Assembly: GCF_041380365.1 (NCBI RefSeq)
Contig: NZ_CP159981.1
Span: forward strand, 806,001 to 870,000
DNA: 64,000 nt
Reading direction: 5' to 3'
Source of the DNA: Buchananella sp. 14KM1171
GTDB taxonomy: Bacteria > Actinomycetota > Actinomycetes > Actinomycetales > Actinomycetaceae
Shown here: one piece after another, positions 48,889 through 59,091 of the stretch
Position numbering within the stretch: position 1 is the stretch's first letter
Layout: the number at the start of each line of letters is the position of its first letter
The notes under the pieces: generated by a model
Database searches by the model: none
The model's input: the letters and a program-made list of their open reading frames with translations, nothing else
Told to the model about the DNA's origin: nothing
Translations under genes and position numbers: made by a program

Positions 48889-49589
48889 GCACCGACCCCT
48901 CCGGCTGCGGCCTCAGCCTCAGCCTTCTCCTTGGCCTCACGCTTCTCAGCCTCGCCCTCGGCGCGAGCCCGCAGGAGCGCGGCCGGGGCCACGTACTCCA
49001 GGGGCAGGCCACGGCGAGCCGCCACGGCCTCCGGCTGCTCCAGCTGCTTGAGGGCAGCCACAGTAGCGTGGACGATGTTGATTGCGTTGGAGGACCCGAG
49101 CGACTTGCTCAGGATGTCGTGCACGCCGGCGCACTCCAGCACCGCACGCACCGGACCACCGGCGATAACACCGGTACCCGGGGAAGCGGGGCGCAGGAGC
49201 ACCACACCAGCGGCGTCCTCACCCTGCACCAGGTGCGGGATGGTCTTGCGGACCAGCGGGATGCGGAAGAAGTTCTTCTTCGCCTCCTCGACACCCTTGG
49301 CGATCGCCGCGGGAACTTCCTTTGCCTTGCCGTAGCCGACGCCGATGGTGCCATCGCCGTCGCCCACAACGACCAGGGCGGTGAAGGAGAACCGACGTCC
49401 ACCCTTGACCACCTTGGAGACGCGGTTGATCGTCACGACGCGCTCAATGAACTGGTCGCGCTCGGGACGGTCATTCCGACGGTTGGAGTCACGACGCTCG
49501 TCGCGACGACCCCGACGCTCGGAGTCACGACCCTCGCGAGCCTCGTTCGAGCCGGCAGCTCCGGCCCTACCTCGCTGCGGTGCAGCCAT
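48885..49589 (-). CDS. rpsE: 30S ribosomal protein S5
   Basis: S5 contributes to decoding fidelity and mRNA unwinding. At 234 residues it is longer than E. coli S5. A basic, Arg/Asp-rich N-terminal extension of about 45 residues precedes [20 protein letters not shown], and an Ala/Glu-rich tail follows. ATG 49589 follows GAGGAAC; the open frame reaches 49625 through rplR sequence and was trimmed. Confidence 0.96.
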   Translation of the reverse strand: MAAPQRGRAGAAGSNEAREGRDSERRGRRDERRDSNRRNDRPERDQFIERVVTINRVSKVVKGGRRFSFTALVVVGDGDGTIGVGYGKAKEVPAAIAKGVEEAKKNFFRIPLVRKTIPHLVQGEDAAGVVLLRPASPGTGVIAGGPVRAVLECAGVHDILSKSLGSSNAINIVHATVAALKQLEQPEAVAARRGLPLEYVAPAALLRARAEGEAEKREAKEKAEAEAAAGGVGA

Positions 49590-49621
49590 ATCTGTTCCTC
49601 TGCTTTCCTGGGTCGCGCTCG

Positions 49622-49993
49622 TCACAGGGTCAGACCGCCGTCGCGGGCGCCATCGGCGACCGCAGCGACTCGGCCGTGGTACTTGTTACCGCCACGGTCG
49701 AACACGCAGGTCTCGACCCCGGCAGCCTTGGCGCGCTCGGCGATCAGCTCGCCGACCTTGCGGGACTTGTCCACCTTCTTGCCCTCGACAGAGCGCAGCT
49801 CGGCCTCGAGGGTGGAAGCGGAGACAATGGTGCGGCCCACGGTGTCGTCCACCAGCTGCGCAACCATGTGACGGTTGGAGCGGGTGACAACCAGGCGGGG
49901 ACGCTCGGCAGTACCAACGATGCGCTTGCGCAGACGCAGGTGACGGCGCTTGCGCGCAACCGCCTTGCCCTTGCCCTTGATCGAGATAGCCAT
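49622..49993 (-). CDS. rplR: 50S ribosomal protein L18
   Basis: L18 binds 5S rRNA. The 123-residue protein has [20 protein letters not shown] and [23 protein letters not shown] 49993 overlaps the rplF stop (TGATG); GTG 49996 is an alternative. Confidence 0.96.
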   Translation of the reverse strand: MAISIKGKGKAVARKRRHLRLRKRIVGTAERPRLVVTRSNRHMVAQLVDDTVGRTIVSASTLEAELRSVEGKKVDKSRKVGELIAERAKAAGVETCVFDRGGNKYHGRVAAVADGARDGGLTL

Positions 49994-50529
49994 CACTTAC
50001 CAGCCTTTCCGACCTTGCGCTTGACCTGCTCGCCGGCGTAGCGCACACCCTTGCCCTTGTAGGGCTCAGGCTTGCGGATCTTGCGAATGTTCGCGGCGAC
50101 CTCGCCCACCAGCTGCTTGTCGATACCAGCAACGGTGAACTTGTTCGGGCCCTCAACCGTGAAGGTGATGCCCGCCGGCGGCTCGATGACAACCGGGTGG
50201 GAGAAGCCCAGGGCGAACTCGAGGGAGGTGCCCTTGGCCATCACGCGGTAACCGGTACCAACGATCTCGAGCTTCTTCTCGTAGCCGGCCGTGACGCCCT
50301 GGATCATGTTGGCGATCAGGGTGCGGGTCAGGCCGTGCAGAGAACGAGACAGGCGCTCGTCGTCCGGGCGGGTCACGACGACGTTACCGTCCTCGATCGC
50401 CACCACGATGGGGGCGGCGACGGTGTGGGTCAGGGAGCCCTTGGGGCCCTTGACCGCAACCTCGGCGCCGTTGATGTTTACGTCCACGCCAGCAGGGATG
50501 GCGATGGGCAGCTTGCCAATACGAGACAT
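49993..50529 (-). CDS. rplF: 50S ribosomal protein L6
   Basis: The 178-residue protein has [35 protein letters not shown] and the C-terminal [19 protein letters not shown] 50529 was chosen over longer in-frame starts by family length and the upstream AAGGGAGG. Confidence 0.97.
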   Translation of the reverse strand: MSRIGKLPIAIPAGVDVNINGAEVAVKGPKGSLTHTVAAPIVVAIEDGNVVVTRPDDERLSRSLHGLTRTLIANMIQGVTAGYEKKLEIVGTGYRVMAKGTSLEFALGFSHPVVIEPPAGITFTVEGPNKFTVAGIDKQLVGEVAANIRKIRKPEPYKGKGVRYAGEQVKRKVGKAGK

Positions 50530-50542
50530 GCCTATACCTCCC

Positions 50543-50941
50543 TTACCAGATGTAGGCGAGGACTTCCCCACCCACACCCTTCTCGGCTGCCTGGCGGTCG
50601 GTCAGGAGGCCAGAGGACGTGGACAGGATGGCCACGCCCAGGCCGCCCAGGACCTTGGGCAGGTTGCTGGACTTCGCGTACACGCGCAGACCCGGCTTGG
50701 ACACGCGCTTGACGCCAGAGATGGCGCGCTCGCGACGCTGACCGTACTTCAGGTTGAGCGTGAGCTTCTTACCGACCTCGGCGTCCTCGACAACGAAGTT
50801 GGCGATGTAACCCTCGGTCTGCAGGATCTGAGCGATCGCTGCCTTGAGCTTGGAGTGCGGCATGGACACGGAGTCGTGGTAAGCCGAGTTGGCGTTACGC
50901 AGACGCGTGAGCATATCCGCAATGGGATCTGTCATTGTCAT
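50543..50941 (-). CDS. rpsH: 30S ribosomal protein S8
   Basis: S8 binds helix 21 of 16S rRNA; in E. coli it represses the spc operon. The 132-residue protein has [19 protein letters not shown] and the C-terminal [11 protein letters not shown]. Alternative ATG codons are three and nine bases apart at the N-terminus. Confidence 0.96.
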   Translation of the reverse strand: MTMTDPIADMLTRLRNANSAYHDSVSMPHSKLKAAIAQILQTEGYIANFVVEDAEVGKKLTLNLKYGQRRERAISGVKRVSKPGLRVYAKSSNLPKVLGGLGVAILSTSSGLLTDRQAAEKGVGGEVLAYIW

Positions 50942-51009
50942 TGGGCGGATGCCCTTCCTCGTCGCGGTTTCCTGCGGTGCTTTTCACCGAAGGACCTACG
51001 GCGTAGTCG

Positions 51010-51195
51010 TTACCAGCTGCTCTTAGTGACGCCCGGGAGCTGGCCAGCAAGGGCCATCTCGCGCAGGCAGATACGGCACAGGCCGAACTTGCGGTAGACC
51101 GAGTGCGGACGGCCACAGCGCTGGCAGCGCGTGTAGGCACGAACGCCGAACTTCGGCTTGCGGTTCGCCTTGTTGATCAGTGCGGTCTTCGCCAT
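51010..51195 (-). CDS. rpsN: 30S ribosomal protein S14, zinc type
   Basis: This 61-residue short S14 has the zinc ligands C24, C27, C40 and C43 ([19 protein letters not shown], then RICL). It sits between rplE and rpsH, its usual place. The C+ form is the zinc-replete version. Confidence 0.97.
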   Translation of the reverse strand: MAKTALINKANRKPKFGVRAYTRCQRCGRPHSVYRKFGLCRICLREMALAGQLPGVTKSSW

Positions 51196-51197
51196 CG

Positions 51198-51755
51198 TCA
51201 GTTCTCCTTGAACGGGAAGCCGAGGCGGCGCAGCAGGCTGCGGCCCTCGTCGTCGTTCTTCGCGGTCGTGACGATGGTGATGTCCATGCCGCGCACGCGG
51301 TCGATCTTGTCCTGGTCGATCTCGTGGAACATGGACTGCTCCGTGAGACCGAAGGTGTAGTTGCCGTTGCCGTCAAAGTGCTTCGGGGACAGGCCACGGA
51401 AGTCACGAATACGGGGCAGAGCCAGGGACAGCAGACGGTCCAAGAACTCCCACATGCGGTCGCCGCGCAGCGTGACGTGCGCGCCGATCGGCTGGCCCTC
51501 GCGCAGCTTGAACTGCGCGATGGACTTGCGGGCCTTGGTGACCGCCGGCTTCTGACCGGTGATCGCGGTGAGGTCGCGGATAGCGCCCTCCAGGATCTTG
51601 GCGTCGCGAGCGGCCTCACCCACACCCATGTTCACAACGATCTTGGTCAGACCGGGAACCTGGTGGATGTTGGCGTGGCCGAACTCCTCACGCAGAGCGC
51701 CGAGGATCTCGCTGCGGTACTTCTCCTTCAGACGAGGCATGGTCTGCTCGCTCAC
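51198..51755 (-). CDS. rplE: 50S ribosomal protein L5
   Basis: L5 binds 5S rRNA and the P-site tRNA. The 185-residue protein has [39 protein letters not shown] and [20 protein letters not shown]. It overlaps rplX by four bases. Confidence 0.97.
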   Translation of the reverse strand: MSEQTMPRLKEKYRSEILGALREEFGHANIHQVPGLTKIVVNMGVGEAARDAKILEGAIRDLTAITGQKPAVTKARKSIAQFKLREGQPIGAHVTLRGDRMWEFLDRLLSLALPRIRDFRGLSPKHFDGNGNYTFGLTEQSMFHEIDQDKIDRVRGMDITIVTTAKNDDEGRSLLRRLGFPFKEN

Positions 51756-52096
51756 TTCACGTCCTTCCCGCTGCGCTTGGCAACGCGGATGCGAACCTCG
51801 CGGGTGCGGCCATCGCGCTCAACCTGCTCGATGCGGTAGCCAACCCGGGTGCCCTTCTTGGTCTTCGGGTCAACGAGCATCACGTTGGAGATGTGGATCG
51901 GGGCCTCGATGGTCTCGATTCCACCCTGGGTCGCGCCCTGGCGGGAGCGACCAGCCTTGACGTGCTTGGTGGCGCGGGCAACGCCCTCGACCACCACGCG
52001 GTCCTCCTTGGGGCGGACCTCGAGCACGCGGCCCTGCTGGCCCTTGTCGCGGCCAGCGATGACCACTACCAGGTCACCCTTCTTGATCTTCGCCAT
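51752..52096 (-). CDS. rplX: 50S ribosomal protein L24
   Basis: The 114-residue protein has the KOW motif [20 protein letters not shown] and [20 protein letters not shown]. It starts four bases after rplN ends. Confidence 0.97.
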   Translation of the reverse strand: MAKIKKGDLVVVIAGRDKGQQGRVLEVRPKEDRVVVEGVARATKHVKAGRSRQGATQGGIETIEAPIHISNVMLVDPKTKKGTRVGYRIEQVERDGRTREVRIRVAKRSGKDVK

Positions 52097-52100
52097 GGGT

Positions 52101-52469
52101 TCAGATCACCTCCGGGGCCAGGGAGACGATGCGCATGAACTTCTTGTCACGCAGCTCGCGGCCGACGGGGCCGAAGATGCGCGTGCCGCGAGGCTCACCG
52201 TCGTTCTTCAGAATGACGGCCGCGTTCTCGTCGAAACGGATGTAGGAACCGTCGGGACGACGGCGCTCCTTGGTGGTACGGACGACGACGGCCTTGACCA
52301 CGTCGCCCTTCTTGACGTTGCCGCCAGGGATTGCGTCCTTGACGGTGGCGACGATCGTGTCGCCGATACCGGCATAGCGCCGGCCAGAGCCGCCGAGCAC
52401 GCGGATGCACAGCAGCTGCTTTGCACCCGTGTTGTCGGCGACCTTGAGCCGCGACTCCTGCTGGATCAT
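52101..52469 (-). CDS. rplN: 50S ribosomal protein L14
   Basis: The 122-residue protein has [20 protein letters not shown] and a typical L14 core ([14 protein letters not shown]-like: [20 protein letters not shown]). It is the first gene of the spc-type segment, 74 bases after rpsQ. That gap contains a CTCGG-GAAA-CCGAG hairpin (52499-52512) on the transcript strand. Confidence 0.97.
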   Translation of the reverse strand: MIQQESRLKVADNTGAKQLLCIRVLGGSGRRYAGIGDTIVATVKDAIPGGNVKKGDVVKAVVVRTTKERRRPDGSYIRFDENAAVILKNDGEPRGTRIFGPVGRELRDKKFMRIVSLAPEVI

Positions 52470-52543
52470 GAGTATTTACTCCTGTCGTCGAGCCGGTTCT
52501 CGGTTTCCCGAGCCTTGCCGAACAAATACTGGACTGAGGAAGC

Positions 52544-52834
52544 TTACTTGGCCTTCTCGATGATCTCCACCACGCGCCAGTGCTTGGTCGCGCTGAGCGG
52601 GCGGGTCTCCATGATGCGGACGAGGTCGCCCACGCCGCACTCGTTGAGCTCGTCGTGTGCCTTCACCTTGGAGGTGCGGCGCATGACCTTGCCGTAGAGG
52701 GAGTGCTTCACGCGGTCCTCCAGGGCAACCACAACGGTCTTGTTCATCTTGTCGCTCACCACGTAACCGCGGCGAACCTTACGCTCGCCCCGCACCGGGG
52801 CGGTGGACTCGGTGTTCTCAGACATTTCGCTCAC
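52544..52834 (-). CDS. rpsQ: 30S ribosomal protein S17
   Basis: The 96-residue protein has [40 protein letters not shown] and [19 protein letters not shown]. It is the last gene of the S10-type segment and overlaps rpmC by four bases. Confidence 0.97.
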   Translation of the reverse strand: MSEMSENTESTAPVRGERKVRRGYVVSDKMNKTVVVALEDRVKHSLYGKVMRRTSKVKAHDELNECGVGDLVRIMETRPLSATKHWRVVEIIEKAK

Positions 52835-53064
52835 TTCTCGCTCGGGGCGGTACGGATGCCGAGCTCACGCTCGTGCACGATGGTGTAGATGCGGGCGATG
52901 TCGCGGCGTACAGCCTTGAGACGGCCGTGGTCCTCGAGCTGACCGGTAGCAGCGGTGAAGCGCAGGTTGAACAGCTCAGCCTTTGCCTTCTCCAGCTCCT
53001 TCGCCAGACGCTCGTTGTCCATGGTGTCGAGGTCCTTGGGGGACAGACCCTTGGAACCGATCAT
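52831..53064 (-). CDS. rpmC: 50S ribosomal protein L29
   Basis: The 77-residue two-helix protein has [40 protein letters not shown] and [21 protein letters not shown] 53064 overlaps the rplP stop by one base. Confidence 0.96.
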   Translation of the reverse strand: MIGSKGLSPKDLDTMDNERLAKELEKAKAELFNLRFTAATGQLEDHGRLKAVRRDIARIYTIVHERELGIRTAPSEK

Positions 53065-53483
53065 CAGCGGTCACCACCCTCACGAACTACAAAACGAGTC
53101 TTCATCGGGAGCTTGTGCTGCGCGCGGCGCATGGCCTCGCGAGCCAGCGGCTCGGGAACTCCACCCAGCTCGAACATGATGCGGCCGGGCTTGACGTTGG
53201 CGATCCACCACTCAACGGAACCCTTACCGGAACCCATACGGGTTTCGGCCGGCTTCTTGGTGAGCGGGCGATCCGGGAAAATCGTGATCCAGACCTTACC
53301 GCCACGCTTGATGTGGCGGGTCATCGCGATACGCGCGGCCTCGATCTGACGGTTGGTGATGTAGGCGGGCTCGAGGGCCTGGATGCCGTAGTCACCGAAG
53401 TTGACCTGCGTGCCACCGGAGGCCGCACCGGTGCGGTGCGGACGGTGCTGGCGGCGGAACTTAGTCCGTCGGGGGATGAGCAT
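53064..53483 (-). CDS. rplP: 50S ribosomal protein L16
   Basis: The 139-residue protein has [35 protein letters not shown] and [20 protein letters not shown], the region with the hydroxylated or methylated arginine in E. coli. Confidence 0.97.
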   Translation of the reverse strand: MLIPRRTKFRRQHRPHRTGAASGGTQVNFGDYGIQALEPAYITNRQIEAARIAMTRHIKRGGKVWITIFPDRPLTKKPAETRMGSGKGSVEWWIANVKPGRIMFELGGVPEPLAREAMRRAQHKLPMKTRFVVREGGDR

Positions 53484-53486
53484 GGC

Positions 53487-54293
53487 TCAGGCCTCCGTTC
53501 CTGCGTCGGCCACCGGCGCGGCGGCCGGAGCGTCGTTCGTCGTTACCTCGTCACGACGCGGACCACGTCCGCCGTCGCGACGCGGGCCACCGCGGCGCTC
53601 ACCGCGGCCACGACCGCGCGGAGCGGCCTCGGCCTGGGCCCGGGCAAATTCCTTCTCGTTGAGGTCGCCCTTGTAGATCCACACCTTCACGCCGATGCGA
53701 CCGAATGTGGTGCGAGCCTCGTAGAAGCCGAAGTCGATGTTCGCGCGCAGGGTGTGCAGCGGCACGCGACCCTCGCGGTAGAACTCGGAACGGCTCATCT
53801 CAGCGCCGCCCAGACGGCCGGAGCACTGAACACGGATTCCCTTGGCACCGGCGCGCATGGCGGACTGCATGCCCTTGCGCATGGCGCGGCGGAAGGAAAC
53901 GCGGGAGGCCAGCTGCTCGGCGATGCCCTGAGCAACGAGCTGAGCCTCGATCTCGGGGTTCTTGACCTCGAGGATGTTCAGCTGCACCTGCTTGCCCGTG
54001 AGCTTCTCCAGCGTGCCGCGCAGGCGGTCCGCCTCGGCGCCACGGCGACCGATCACGATGCCCGGGCGGGCGGTGTGCAGGTCGACGCGGACGCGGTCAC
54101 GGGTGCGCTCGATGTCGACCTTGGCGACACCGGCGCGGTCCAGGCCCTCCTCCAGGAGGCGGCGGATGGCGACGTCCTCCTTGACGAAGTCAGCGTAGCG
54201 CTGACCCGGCTTGGTGGAGTCGGCGAACCACCGGGAGCGGTGGAACGTGGTGATACCCAGGCGGAAACCGGTGGGGTTTACCTTCTGACCCAT
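53487..54293 (-). CDS. rpsC: 30S ribosomal protein S3
   Basis: S3 forms the mRNA entry site. The 268-residue protein has [15 protein letters not shown], the KH-domain loop [20 protein letters not shown] and the C-terminal domain [11 protein letters not shown]. It ends in an Arg/Gly-rich then Ala-rich tail of about 50 residues ([19 protein letters not shown]). ATG 54293 overlaps the rplV stop by one base. Confidence 0.97.
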   Translation of the reverse strand: MGQKVNPTGFRLGITTFHRSRWFADSTKPGQRYADFVKEDVAIRRLLEEGLDRAGVAKVDIERTRDRVRVDLHTARPGIVIGRRGAEADRLRGTLEKLTGKQVQLNILEVKNPEIEAQLVAQGIAEQLASRVSFRRAMRKGMQSAMRAGAKGIRVQCSGRLGGAEMSRSEFYREGRVPLHTLRANIDFGFYEARTTFGRIGVKVWIYKGDLNEKEFARAQAEAAPRGRGRGERRGGPRRDGGRGPRRDEVTTNDAPAAAPVADAGTEA

Positions 54294-54670
54294 TACTTGG
54301 TCTCCTTCCCCTCGTTGTTGCCGACCACCACGGTGATGTGGCTGGTCCGCTTCAGGATGCGGCCCGCGCGACCCTGGGCGCGCGGACGGATCCGCTTGAG
54401 GGTCGGGCCCTCGTCGACGAAAGCGGCGACGATGCGCAGCTTGTCGTACTCAAACTTCTCGCCATCGCGCTCGGCCTTGACCTGAGCGTTGGCGGCTGCG
54501 GACTCGACCACCTTGCGGACGACCTCGGCCGCCTGCTGCGGTGCGAAACGCAGAATGTCAATTGCCTCTGCAACGCGCTTGCCCCGGACGACGTCCACGA
54601 TGCGGCGCGCCTTCATCGGCGTGGTGCGGACGAACCGCGCCTGCGCCTTGGCTTCCATGTGCTGCCCCAT
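54293..54670 (-). CDS. rplV: 50S ribosomal protein L22
   Basis: L22 lines the exit tunnel. The protein has [40 protein letters not shown] and [20 protein letters not shown]. Starts at ATG 54670 (125 residues) and ATG 54658 (121 residues) are both possible; the second matches typical actinobacterial L22 (MEAKAQAR). Confidence 0.95.
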   Translation of the reverse strand: MGQHMEAKAQARFVRTTPMKARRIVDVVRGKRVAEAIDILRFAPQQAAEVVRKVVESAAANAQVKAERDGEKFEYDKLRIVAAFVDEGPTLKRIRPRAQGRAGRILKRTSHITVVVGNNEGKETK

Positions 54671-54691
54671 TCTTTCAGCTAGCGGCGCGCC

Positions 54692-54973
54692 TTAGCGGCG
54701 ACGCCCCTTGCGGTCGTCCTTCTCGTGCCCGCGGAAAGTGCGGGTCGGCGCAAACTCGCCGAGCTTGTGGCCCACCATCGACTCGGTGACGAAGACGGGC
54801 ACGTGCTTGCGTCCGTCGTGCACAGCGAAGGTGTGGCCGAGGAAGTCGGGCGTAATGACCGACCGGCGCGACCATGTCTTGATGACGTTCTTGGTACCCG
54901 CCTCGTTCTGAGCGTCCACCTTCTTGTACAGGTGGTCGTCGACGAAGGGACCCTTCTTCAGGCTGCGTGGCAT
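54692..54973 (-). CDS. rpsS: 30S ribosomal protein S19
   Basis: The 93-residue protein has [40 protein letters not shown] and [20 protein letters not shown]. Confidence 0.97.
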   Translation of the reverse strand: MPRSLKKGPFVDDHLYKKVDAQNEAGTKNVIKTWSRRSVITPDFLGHTFAVHDGRKHVPVFVTESMVGHKLGEFAPTRTFRGHEKDDRKGRRR

Positions 54974-54985
54974 CTGTTATCCCCC

Positions 54986-55822
54986 TCAGCGGTTCTTGCC
55001 GGTCTTGCGACGACGCACGATCAGCTTGTCGGACGGCTTGTTCGGACGGCGGGTACGACCCTCGGGCTTACCCCACGGGCTCACGGGGTGACGACCACCG
55101 GAGGTGCGGCCCTCACCACCACCGTGCGGGTGGTCCACCGGGTTCATGACCACACCACGCACGGTCGGGCGGATGCCCTTCCAGCGCATACGGCCGGCCT
55201 TACCCCAGTTGATGTTGGACTGCTCGGCGTTGCCGACCTCACCGATGGTGGCGCGGCAGCGAGCGTCAACGTTGCGGATTTCGCCGGACGGCATACGCAG
55301 CTGGGCGTACGGGCCGTCCTTGGCCACCAGCTGCACGGAGGCGCCGGCGGAACGGGCGATCTTGGCCCCGCCACCCGGACGCAGCTCCACAGCGTGGATC
55401 ACGGTACCGAGCGGGATGTTGCGCAGCGGCATGTTGTTGCCGGGCTTGATGTCGGCACCCGGGCCCTGCTCGATGCGGTCACCCTGCTGCAGCTTGGCGG
55501 GGGCGATGATGTAGCGCTTCTCGCCGTCCGCGTAGTGCAGGAGGGCGATGCGGGCGGTGCGGTTGGGGTCGTACTCGATGTGAGCGACCTTGGCCGGCAC
55601 GCCGTCCTTGTCGTGACGACGGAAGTCGATCACGCGGTAGGCGCGCTTGTGACCGCCACCCTTGTGGCGAGTGGTGATACGACCAGACGCGTTGCGACCA
55701 CCGGTCTTGGAGAGCGGGCGAACCAGCGACTTCTCCGGCTCCGAGCGGGTGATCTCAACGAAGTCGGCCACGGACGCGCCACGGCGGCCGGGCGTCGTCG
55801 GCTTGTACTTACGGATTCCCAT
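54986..55822 (-). CDS. rplB: 50S ribosomal protein L2
   Basis: L2 is required for subunit association and peptidyl transfer. The 278-residue protein has [32 protein letters not shown] and the catalytic-region histidine motif [20 protein letters not shown]. Confidence 0.97.
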   Translation of the reverse strand: MGIRKYKPTTPGRRGASVADFVEITRSEPEKSLVRPLSKTGGRNASGRITTRHKGGGHKRAYRVIDFRRHDKDGVPAKVAHIEYDPNRTARIALLHYADGEKRYIIAPAKLQQGDRIEQGPGADIKPGNNMPLRNIPLGTVIHAVELRPGGGAKIARSAGASVQLVAKDGPYAQLRMPSGEIRNVDARCRATIGEVGNAEQSNINWGKAGRMRWKGIRPTVRGVVMNPVDHPHGGGEGRTSGGRHPVSPWGKPEGRTRRPNKPSDKLIVRRRKTGKNR

Positions 55823-55852
55823 AACGATCCTCTATCTCGTTAGCGGCCGCGC

Positions 55853-56158
55853 TCAGAGCGCGACTTCGCCAAAGATGTCGATGGTGCCCTCACGAAGCGT
55901 GACGATCGCTCGCTTGGTGTCCTTACGGCGGCCAGCCCCGAAACGGGTCCGGCTGGTCTTGCCCTGGCGGTTGGCCGTGTTCACGGACTCCACCTTGACG
56001 TCGAAAATCTTCTCGATCGCGATCTTGATCTCGGTCTTGTTCGAGCGCGGGTCCACCAGGAAGGTGTACTTGCCCTCGTCCATCAGCGCGTAGCTCTTCT
56101 CCGAGACGACCGGGCCGAGGATGATGTCGCGCGGGTTCTTCGCGGACTCGATGCTCAC
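55853..56158 (-). CDS. rplW: 50S ribosomal protein L23
   Basis: L23 is the docking site for SRP and trigger factor at the tunnel exit. The 101-residue protein has [40 protein letters not shown] and a basic loop. It overlaps rplD by four bases. Confidence 0.97.
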   Translation of the reverse strand: MSIESAKNPRDIILGPVVSEKSYALMDEGKYTFLVDPRSNKTEIKIAIEKIFDVKVESVNTANRQGKTSRTRFGAGRRKDTKRAIVTLREGTIDIFGEVAL

Positions 56159-56796
56159 TTGGCACCCTCCTCGTCGGTACCGAGGAACGCAGCGAGCGCC
56201 TCGGTGGTGAAGACGACGTCCTCGTTAACCAGCACGTCGTAGGTGTTCAGCTGGTCGGCCCACAGCAGGTGAACCTCGGCCAGGTTGCGCAGCGACAGCG
56301 CGGAAGCGAAGTCGGAGCGGTCCAGCACCACCAGAGCGCGACGCTCGGTGATGTTGTGCAGAGCAGCCTTGGCGACCTTGGTGGAGGGGGTGTCGGTGAC
56401 ACCGAAGTTCTCCACCACGTGAACGCGGCCGTTGCGAGCGCGGTCAGACAGGGCGCCACGCAGGGCGGCGGCCTTCATCTTCTTGGGGGTGCGCTGGCTG
56501 TAGTCGCGCGGCTGCGGGCCGTGCACCACGCCACCACCGGTGAAGTGGGGGGCGCGGATGGAGCCCTGGCGAGCGTTACCGGTGCCCTTCTGCTTGTAGG
56601 GCTTGCGGCCACCGCCGGAGACCGCGGCGCGGTTCTTCACGGCGTGGGTGCCCTGGCGAGCAGCGGCGCGCTGGGCCACCACGACCTGGTGGATCAGCGG
56701 GATGTTCGGCTCGACGTCGAAGATGGCGGCGGGCAGCTCGGCGGTGCCGGCCTTCTTGCCCTCAGCGTTGAGGATGTCCACGGTCTGGGTGGTCAT
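56155..56796 (-). CDS. rplD: 50S ribosomal protein L4
   Basis: L4 lines the exit tunnel; in E. coli it also represses the S10 operon. The 213-residue protein has [40 protein letters not shown] and [20 protein letters not shown]. It starts one base after the rplC stop. Confidence 0.97.
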   Translation of the reverse strand: MTTQTVDILNAEGKKAGTAELPAAIFDVEPNIPLIHQVVVAQRAAARQGTHAVKNRAAVSGGGRKPYKQKGTGNARQGSIRAPHFTGGGVVHGPQPRDYSQRTPKKMKAAALRGALSDRARNGRVHVVENFGVTDTPSTKVAKAALHNITERRALVVLDRSDFASALSLRNLAEVHLLWADQLNTYDVLVNEDVVFTTEALAAFLGTDEEGAK

Positions 56797-56797
56797 T

Positions 56798-57460
56798 TCA
56801 TGCCCCCTTCACAGCGGTACGGACCATGACCACGCCGTTCTTCGGGCCGGGGATGGCACCGGTCACCAGCAGCACGCCGCGCTCGGCGTCCACCGCGTGG
56901 ATGGTCAGGTTCTGGACGGTACGACGGGCGTTGCCCATGCGGCCGGCCATGCGCAGGCCCTTGAACACGCGGCCCGGGGTGGCGCAGGCGCCGATGGAGC
57001 CCGGCTTGCGGTGGTTGCGGTGCGCACCGTGGGAGGCGGAAACACCGGCGAAGCCGTGACGCTTCATAACACCGGCGGTGCCCTTGCCCTTGCTGGTGCC
57101 GGTCACGTCGACCTTGGCGCCGGTCTCGAAGACCTCGACGGTCAGCTCCTGGCCCACGGCGTACTCGTTGGCGTCCGCGGTGCGGATCTCAGCGAGGTGG
57201 CGGCGGGGGGCGACGTCGGCCTTGGCGAAGTGGCCGGTCAGCGGCTTGTTCACCTTGCGGGGGTTGATGTCACCGAAGGCAACCTGGACGGCGGCGTAGC
57301 CGTCGGTCTCGACGTTGCGGACCTGGGTGACAACGTTGGGGCTGACCTGGACGACGGTGACGGGAACCAGACGGCCGTCAGCGTCCCACACCTGGGTCAT
57401 GCCGAGCTTCTTGCCGAAAACGGCCTTGCGCTTAATGGAGTCGCGATAAGTAGCAGTCAT
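56798..57460 (-). CDS. rplC: 50S ribosomal protein L3
   Basis: The 220-residue protein has [39 protein letters not shown] and [23 protein letters not shown] 57460 follows GAGGACT. It is the second gene of the S10 operon. Confidence 0.97.
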   Translation of the reverse strand: MTATYRDSIKRKAVFGKKLGMTQVWDADGRLVPVTVVQVSPNVVTQVRNVETDGYAAVQVAFGDINPRKVNKPLTGHFAKADVAPRRHLAEIRTADANEYAVGQELTVEVFETGAKVDVTGTSKGKGTAGVMKRHGFAGVSASHGAHRNHRKPGSIGACATPGRVFKGLRMAGRMGNARRTVQNLTIHAVDAERGVLLVTGAIPGPKNGVVMVRTAVKGA

Positions 57461-57470
57461 ATCGGAGTCC

Positions 57471-57779
57471 TCAGAGCTTGATCTCGATGTTGACCTCAGC
57501 CGGCAGGTCGAGACGCATGAGCGAGTCGACGGCCTTCGGCGTCGGTTCGATGATGTCGATCAGCCGCTTGTGAGTCCTCTGCTCGAAGTGCTCACGGCTG
57601 TCCTTGTACTTGTGCGGCGACCGAATAACAACGAACACGTTCTTCTCGGTCGGCAGCGGCACCGGGCCCACGACTCGCGCGCCCGCGCGGGTTACCGTCT
57701 CGACGATCTTGCGCGCCGAGCTGTCGATGACCTCGTGGTCGTACGACTTGAGCCGGATGCGGATCTTCTGTTCCGCCAT
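57471..57779 (-). CDS. rpsJ: 30S ribosomal protein S10
   Basis: S10 is a ribosomal protein and NusG/NusB partner in antitermination. The 102-residue protein has [20 protein letters not shown] and [20 protein letters not shown]. It is the first gene of the whole ribosomal cluster, after a leader of about 135 nt. Confidence 0.97.
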   Translation of the reverse strand: MAEQKIRIRLKSYDHEVIDSSARKIVETVTRAGARVVGPVPLPTEKNVFVVIRSPHKYKDSREHFEQRTHKRLIDIIEPTPKAVDSLMRLDLPAEVNIEIKL

Positions 57780-57891
57780 GGCGTCGATCTACCTCTCTAC
57801 TTACCAGCCGGCCCCCGCATCCGCGCGTGTCGCAACTGAGAAGCTGCGTCCGCCGGTTGCTTCACCTGGTGGCGGGGCCGAAATCCTGTGT

Positions 57892-57909
57892 CCTCGGGGA
57901 AACCCGAGG
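57892..57909 (-). promoter_or_regulatory. Leader hairpin of the S10 operon
   Basis: CCTCGGG and CCCGAGG (57892-57898, 57903-57909) form a 7-bp stem in the rpsJ leader, just downstream of the promoter. It may serve operon autoregulation or mRNA stability. Confidence 0.5.
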
Positions 57910-57919
57910 CCCGGACGTC

Positions 57920-57948
57920 TATATGAAACCTGAAGCTAAATCAGGCAA
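57920..57948 (-). promoter_or_regulatory. Candidate promoter of the S10 operon
   Basis: TTGCCT (57943-57948) and CATATA (57920-57925) on the minus strand are 17 bp apart, in a locally AT-rich patch. The start would be near 57913, giving a leader of about 135 nt. Confidence 0.65.
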
Positions 57949-58521
57949 CCGGACAATTTTGTCACACGAGGGGCTTGGGAATCCAGCCCTTTCGCGCAAC
58001 TCGGGTAGTGAGGTGAGCTACAGCGATGCGCAGCCCGGCGCCTCACGCCCCTTTCCGGCCCGGCAACTCTAGCAAGGCCTGCCCGGCACCGCGCAAGCCG
58101 AGTGTGGCCGCCCGGCCGGTGAGCCGCCTCACGTGGTTTTGGCGAATTTGCGCGGTTTTCACCCGCGCCCCCTCTGCGACACGCCCGAGTGCGGGGGCCG
58201 GGTGGGGCGGTCGGATTGGAGCGGGAGGCGCACAATGGCGCGAATTTGCCGGTTCGTGGCGACACGCCCGAGTGCGGGGGTCTGTGGTGGCCGACGTCGC
58301 CCTCCCGCCGCGCGGCTCTGGCGGCAACGTCACATTGGTGGCCGCTTGCCAACCGGAGCGGGGCCGCTGCCCGGGCGGGCGTTGATCGGGGCGGCGGGAG
58401 GGACGTCGGGCAACGGGAACCCCCGGCGCGGCCTCACCAGGGAGGGCCACGCCGGGGGCGAAAGCGGGTGTCAGCGGCAGCCGTCCGGCCGCCTAGAGCG
58501 CCCGCGTCTAGCTGGAGGGCG
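57949..58521. repeat. Repeat-rich gene-free region between rpsJ and the FKBP gene
   Basis: A 22-bp perfect direct repeat (GCGACACGCCCGAGTGCGGG plus GG) lies at 58176-58197 and 58259-58280, 83 bases apart, with weaker similarity around GCGAATTTG upstream of each. Dispersed-repeat copies follow (GGTGGCCGACGTCGCCCTC near 58287, and inverse copies near 58320 and 58390). A 14-bp hairpin with one mismatch (58420-58433 with 58445-58458) lies downstream of the FKBP gene and may be its terminator. Confidence 0.75.
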
Positions 58522-58923
58522 TCAGAGCACGCCCACGATGTCGGTGACGAACACCAGGGTGGCACCGCCGGCGATGCCGGCCTGCGGCACGCCGCGCTCG
58601 CCGTAACCCAGCTCGGCCGGGATGGACAGCAGCACGCGGGAGCCCACGCGCTGACCCACCAGGCCGTCGTCCCAGCCGCGAATGACCTGGCCCACGCCGA
58701 TCATGAAGGAAAGGGGCTGGCCACGGTCGAAGGAGTTGTCGAAGACCTTGCCGGCCCAGGTCTGGCCCAGGTAGTGGCAGACGATCGTGTCGCCGGCCTC
58801 GACCACGGCGCCCGCGCCCTCCTTCAGGACCTCGACCTGCAGGCCCTCCGGGGCCGGACCGGCGGGGAAGGACAGGGCGGGCTTGGTGCCGTACTCGCCG
58901 GCAACGGTGATGTTGGTGCTCAT
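58522..58923 (-). CDS. FKBP-type peptidyl-prolyl cis-trans isomerase
   Basis: This 133-residue single-domain FKBP has FDNSFDRGQPLSFMIGVGQV, IRGWDDGLVGQRVGSRVLL and IPAELGYGERG, with the active-site aromatic and Asp residues kept. No signal peptide or lipobox is seen, so it is cytoplasmic. ATG 58923 follows GGAG; a longer frame to 58986 is not conserved. Confidence 0.94.
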   Translation of the reverse strand: MSTNITVAGEYGTKPALSFPAGPAPEGLQVEVLKEGAGAVVEAGDTIVCHYLGQTWAGKVFDNSFDRGQPLSFMIGVGQVIRGWDDGLVGQRVGSRVLLSIPAELGYGERGVPQAGIAGGATLVFVTDIVGVL

Positions 58924-59039
58924 TGTGCTCCTAGGTCGTGGGGCGCCAGATCCACTGCCCGGCGCGATAGGTCGATTATGGGCCATTCCAGCCCCCGCTG
59001 CGCGCGACGCCGCACGCCGGGGCTGGCCCGGAACGAAGC

Positions 59040-59071
59040 ACCGGGGAGGGCCGCGAGCGGCCCTCCCCGGT
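59040..59071 (-). terminator. Hairpin downstream of the BI-1/YccA gene
   Basis: ACCGGGGAGGGCCG and CGGCCCTCCCCGGT form a perfect 14-bp stem with a CGAG loop. Confidence 0.8.
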
Positions 59072-59091
59072 AGCCGGGACTACGCGAAGAC

